Shown: positions 13,092 to 15,250 of the stretch, piece by piece | How positions within the stretch are numbered: position 1 is the first letter of the stretch | Layout of the letters: each line of letters opens with the position of its first letter | From: Ornithoclostridium faecigallinarum | GTDB lineage: Bacteria; Bacillota; Clostridia; Christensenellales; UBA3700 | Length of the DNA: 15,250 nt | Reading direction: 5' to 3' | Assembly (NCBI GenBank): GCA_018713665.1 | Contig: DVOI01000038.1 | Location: 1-15,250 of the forward strand | Position numbers and translations under genes: made by a program | Notes under the pieces: model-generated | Database searches by the model: none | Seen by the model: only the letters and a program-made list of their open reading frames with translations | Told to the model about the DNA's origin: nothing

Positions 13092-14498
13092 ATGATTAAA
13101 GCTGCACATCTCGACGCCAATCCGTCTCTCGGAAAAATATTCCTCAAATACCTGTTCTCCGGCATAGGCAGCGCGGTGATGGTGTCCGTCTACTCCATCG
13201 TCGACTGCATCATGGTCGGACAATACGAAGGTCCGAACGGGATGGCGGCGCTTGCGGTCATCACGCCGGTCTGGACAATCATAATCAGTCTGGGGCTGTT
13301 GTTCGGCATAGGCGGTTCGGTGATCTTCGCAAAATTGCGAGGCGAAGGCGATGTACGCGCTTCAAACGAGATCTTCACAATCACCCTGATCGGAGTAGGC
13401 GTGGTCGCCGCCGCGGCATGGGCGGCGATAGCCTTCGGCGACGCGGCATTGCTCAAACTTGCCGGCGCGAGCGACGCGATACTCCCCCTTGCGCAAGACT
13501 ATCTCAAATGGCTCAAATTCGTCGTACCGCTCTTCACCCTAGGTCAAGTGTTCGCGGCGTTTTTGCGCAACGACGGCGCGCCCGCTCTCGCGATGATCGC
13601 GACCGTGTCGGGCGGTCTGTTCAACATCGTAGGCGACTACTTGCTCGTGTTCACCGCGGACATGGGCATAGAGGGCGCGGGGCTTTCGACGGGGCTCGGG
13701 CAATTGCTCGCGTTCTGCATCATGTGCTCGCACTTCTTCTCAAAACGCAACACTCTGCGCCTTGTCAAGCCTCGCGATTTTTTGCCGCGGCTCGGCAAGA
13801 TCGCGGCGACGGGCTTCCCCTCTTTTGTCGTGGATATCGCAGTCGGACTGCTGTCCATCGTCTTCAACAATCAAATCATGAAATATCTCGGCGAGACGGA
13901 ACTTGCCGTCTACGGCGTGATCATCAACATCAACCTCGTCGCGCAATACATGTCGTACGGCGTAGGACAGGCGATACAGCCCCTCGTCTCGCGCTCTTAC
14001 GGCGCGGGCGACCCGACGACGATCCGCAAGACGACGCTTTACGGCGCGATCTCGGCGGGCGCGGTCGCGGCGCTCTTCCTCGTGTTGTGCGAGGCGGCAC
14101 CAATGCCGATCATGCGCATCTTTATGTCGGACATCACACCCGAGATAGAGACGCTTGCGCCGACCGCGGTCAGGATCTACTCTCTGTCCTATCTCTTCCT
14201 GCCGCTCAATATCTTCGTCACATACTATCTGCAATCGATAATGCAGGCGCGCGCGTCGTTCGCGATCTCGCTGCTGCGCGGATTTGTGCTGTCGTCGCTG
14301 TTCGCGTTCGTATTCCCGTTGATCGCGCCCAAGGCTCTTTGGTGGGCGACGTTTGCGGCAGAGACGGTCACGCTTGCGGTGTCCGCGGCGCTGTTTGCCG
14401 TCTACACCAAAAAACTGCGCTCCAAACTTGCAGCGGCCGCGCCGCCCGACGAACCAAATCCCCTTGTCCCCACGGACGAAAACAGCTGCGGCGATTGA
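13092..14498 (+). CDS. MATE-family multidrug/sodium (or proton) antiporter
   Basis: This 468-aa inner-membrane protein has the length and spread of about 12 hydrophobic segments expected of MATE exporters, which expel organic cations or other compounds in exchange for Na+ or H+. Family signatures are MVSVYSIVDCIMVGQYEGPNGMAALAVITPVW near residues 20-55 and, in the second half, ELAVYGVIININLVAQYMSYGVGQAIQPLVSRSYGAGD. The substrate cannot be told. The start is the ATG at 13092-13094. It has no ribosome binding site and coincides with the predicted transcription start, so the mRNA is probably leaderless. The frame runs further upstream but only through the terminator and promoter. A terminator follows. 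Confidence 0.92.
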   Translation: MIKAAHLDANPSLGKIFLKYLFSGIGSAVMVSVYSIVDCIMVGQYEGPNGMAALAVITPVWTIIISLGLLFGIGGSVIFAKLRGEGDVRASNEIFTITLIGVGVVAAAAWAAIAFGDAALLKLAGASDAILPLAQDYLKWLKFVVPLFTLGQVFAAFLRNDGAPALAMIATVSGGLFNIVGDYLLVFTADMGIEGAGLSTGLGQLLAFCIMCSHFFSKRNTLRLVKPRDFLPRLGKIAATGFPSFVVDIAVGLLSIVFNNQIMKYLGETELAVYGVIININLVAQYMSYGVGQAIQPLVSRSYGAGDPTTIRKTTLYGAISAGAVAALFLVLCEAAPMPIMRIFMSDITPEIETLAPTAVRIYSLSYLFLPLNIFVTYYLQSIMQARASFAISLLRGFVLSSLFAFVFPLIAPKALWWATFAAETVTLAVSAALFAVYTKKLRSKLAAAAPPDEPNPLVPTDENSCGD

Positions 14499-14508
14499 TG
14501 AAAAATCA

Positions 14509-14542
14509 CGGCTCCCGTCAAATGGGGAGCCGCATTTTTTTC
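14509..14542 (+). terminator. Terminator after the MATE gene, possibly bidirectional
   Basis: An 8-bp stem CGGCTCCC/GGGAGCCG (14509-14516 with 14525-14532) is followed by CA and eight T on the plus strand. On the minus strand it lies after mntP and is followed by a shorter T-run, so it may serve both convergent genes. Confidence 0.9.
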
Positions 14543-14558
14543 GATATGTTTTCGTTTT

Positions 14559-15134
14559 TCAAAAGTTGATCACGCCCAAATGCTCGAGCAAGATTTTGAC
14601 GCCAATCAATATGAGTATGAGTCCGCCGATGAACTCCGCCTTCTTTTCGAACTTGTCGCCCAGCTTTGCTCCGATTGCGACGCCTATCAGCGACAGCACG
14701 AACGTGATCGCGCCTATGATCGCAATCGCCACCCACACGTTGACTTGAAGGAACGCGAACGTCACGCCAACCGCAAGCGCGTCTATGCTGGTTGCAACCG
14801 CCATCAAAAAAAGTGTTTTGAAGCCGATGTTGAGCGCCTTTTCTTCCTCGCTCTCCTCTTCCTTTTTGAAGCTGTCCCAAATCATCTTGCCGCCGAGCAA
14901 CAACAGCAAGCCGAACGCTATCCAATGGTCGTATGCGGTGATATATTCTTCGAAAGTGGACGCGACCGCCCATCCGATCAAGGGCATGACCGCCTGGAAC
15001 ACCCCGAAAAACAGCGCGATCACAACGGCATATTTCAAGATGAACTTCTTCATCTCCACGCCCTTGCACATCGCGACCGCGAATGCGTCCGCCGCAAGCC
15101 CGAGCCCGACCAGACATATCTCCAATATCGACAT
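14559..15134 (-). CDS. mntP: Manganese exporter MntP
   Basis: MntP (formerly YebN, DUF204) is a small inner-membrane pump that removes excess Mn2+. The 191-aa length and six hydrophobic segments are typical. Each half carries the conserved acidic signature: Asp16 in GLAADAFAVAMCKG and Asp118 in VATSIDALAVGVTF. A charged loop (KKEEESEEEK, about 90-99) separates the halves. The ATG at 15132-15134 has GGGAGGAG at 15138-15145. The leader contains an intrinsic terminator and what looks like a manganese riboswitch, which fits this gene's role and argues for induction by Mn2+. It is convergent with the MATE gene. Confidence 0.95.
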   Translation of the reverse strand: MSILEICLVGLGLAADAFAVAMCKGVEMKKFILKYAVVIALFFGVFQAVMPLIGWAVASTFEEYITAYDHWIAFGLLLLLGGKMIWDSFKKEEESEEEKALNIGFKTLFLMAVATSIDALAVGVTFAFLQVNVWVAIAIIGAITFVLSLIGVAIGAKLGDKFEKKAEFIGGLILILIGVKILLEHLGVINF

Positions 15135-15156
15135 CTTCTCCTCCCGTCCGCTCTAT

Positions 15157-15190
15157 AAAAAAATCACACATAGAACGAACCTATGTGTGA
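15157..15190 (-). terminator. Regulatory terminator in the mntP leader
   Basis: A perfect 10-bp stem, TCACACATAG/CTATGTGTGA (15164-15173 with 15181-15190), has a 7-nt loop and on the minus strand is followed by seven T (15157-15163). It lies only about 20 bp before the mntP start, where it would block expression unless disrupted, so it is probably the switch of the riboswitch upstream. Confidence 0.9.
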
Positions 15191-15250
15191 GTCTTGTCAT
15201 TTAATATAAGCCACGCCGAAGCGAGTATGTTGACTTATAACGAGCGTCTC
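15191..15250 (-). promoter_or_regulatory. Probable yybP-ykoY manganese riboswitch, 3' part (cut by window edge)
   Basis: On the minus strand the mntP leader holds CAACATACTCGC (15220-15231), then a GC-rich stretch, then ACAAGAC (15191-15197) directly before the terminator arm. This resembles the 3' side of the yybP-ykoY aptamer (CAACATAC... then GCAAGACC and the P1 strand), a class that senses Mn2+ and commonly controls mntP. The 5' half lies beyond position 15250. In the expected ON-switch, Mn2+ stabilises P1, whose 3' strand is the 5' arm of the terminator, and so lets transcription continue. The match is from memory of the consensus and is partial. Confidence 0.68.

Noticed and set aside
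13418..14569. 383-codon open frame on the plus strand in another frame of the MATE gene
   Set aside because: It is rich in Arg/His with no membrane segments, a shadow of the MATE coding frame.
1..15250. tRNA, rRNA, insertion sequence, prophage or attachment-site signals
   Set aside because: None seen on reading either strand; no transposase or integrase other than Cas1, and no terminal inverted repeats framing the CRISPR locus.

Overview
This is a bacterial window with dense coding, strong AGGAGG-type ribosome binding sites, sigma70/sigmaA-type promoters and intrinsic terminators. These traits fit a Bacillota (Clostridia-like) genome of roughly 50-55% GC, but the phylum is an inference from style and I cannot name the species.

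The left half (1-8261) is a complete type I-C CRISPR-Cas locus, read entirely on the minus strand in the order cas3, cas5c (cas5d), cas8c (with an internally started cas11c), cas7c, cas4, cas1, cas2, leader, CRISPR array. The array enters from the left edge. Its three visible repeats read 5'-GTTCGCCCC...GTTGAAAT on the minus strand, so the leader is the AT-rich stretch between cas2 and position 164. cas3 has its own promoter. cas5 onwards is a tightly overlapping operon with a second strong promoter just after cas3.

The most interesting element is in the 208-bp gap between cas3 and cas5. It carries a degenerate mini-CRISPR inside the 5' leader of the cas5-8-7-4-1-2 transcript: a partial repeat keeping the last 15 bases of the array repeat exactly, a 33-nt spacer-like segment, and a weak second half-repeat. 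The first 16 nt of this pseudo-spacer match a site just upstream of the same operon's promoter at 14 of 16 positions. The only two mismatches are at positions 6 and 12, which are the positions flipped out in type I crRNA-target duplexes, and the flanking CTC is one base from the usual I-C PAM TTC. This is the architecture expected of a crRNA-like autoregulator (compare CreA and the Cas-regulating RNAs). Cascade loaded with this guide would hold down transcription of its own subunits.

The right half (8262-15250) looks like ordinary chromosome. A terminator separates cas3 from a minus-strand unit of an OmpR-family response regulator, a PAS-containing sensor histidine kinase and a type I mannose-6-phosphate isomerase. 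Next come a small secreted remnant of an esterase that lacks the nucleophile half, a plus-strand membrane protein with a double zinc ribbon, and a MATE-family transporter whose promoter places the start of transcription on the ATG (a likely leaderless mRNA). Last is a minus-strand mntP manganese exporter. Upstream of mntP the window cuts through what looks like the 3' half of a yybP-ykoY manganese riboswitch that overlaps an intrinsic terminator.
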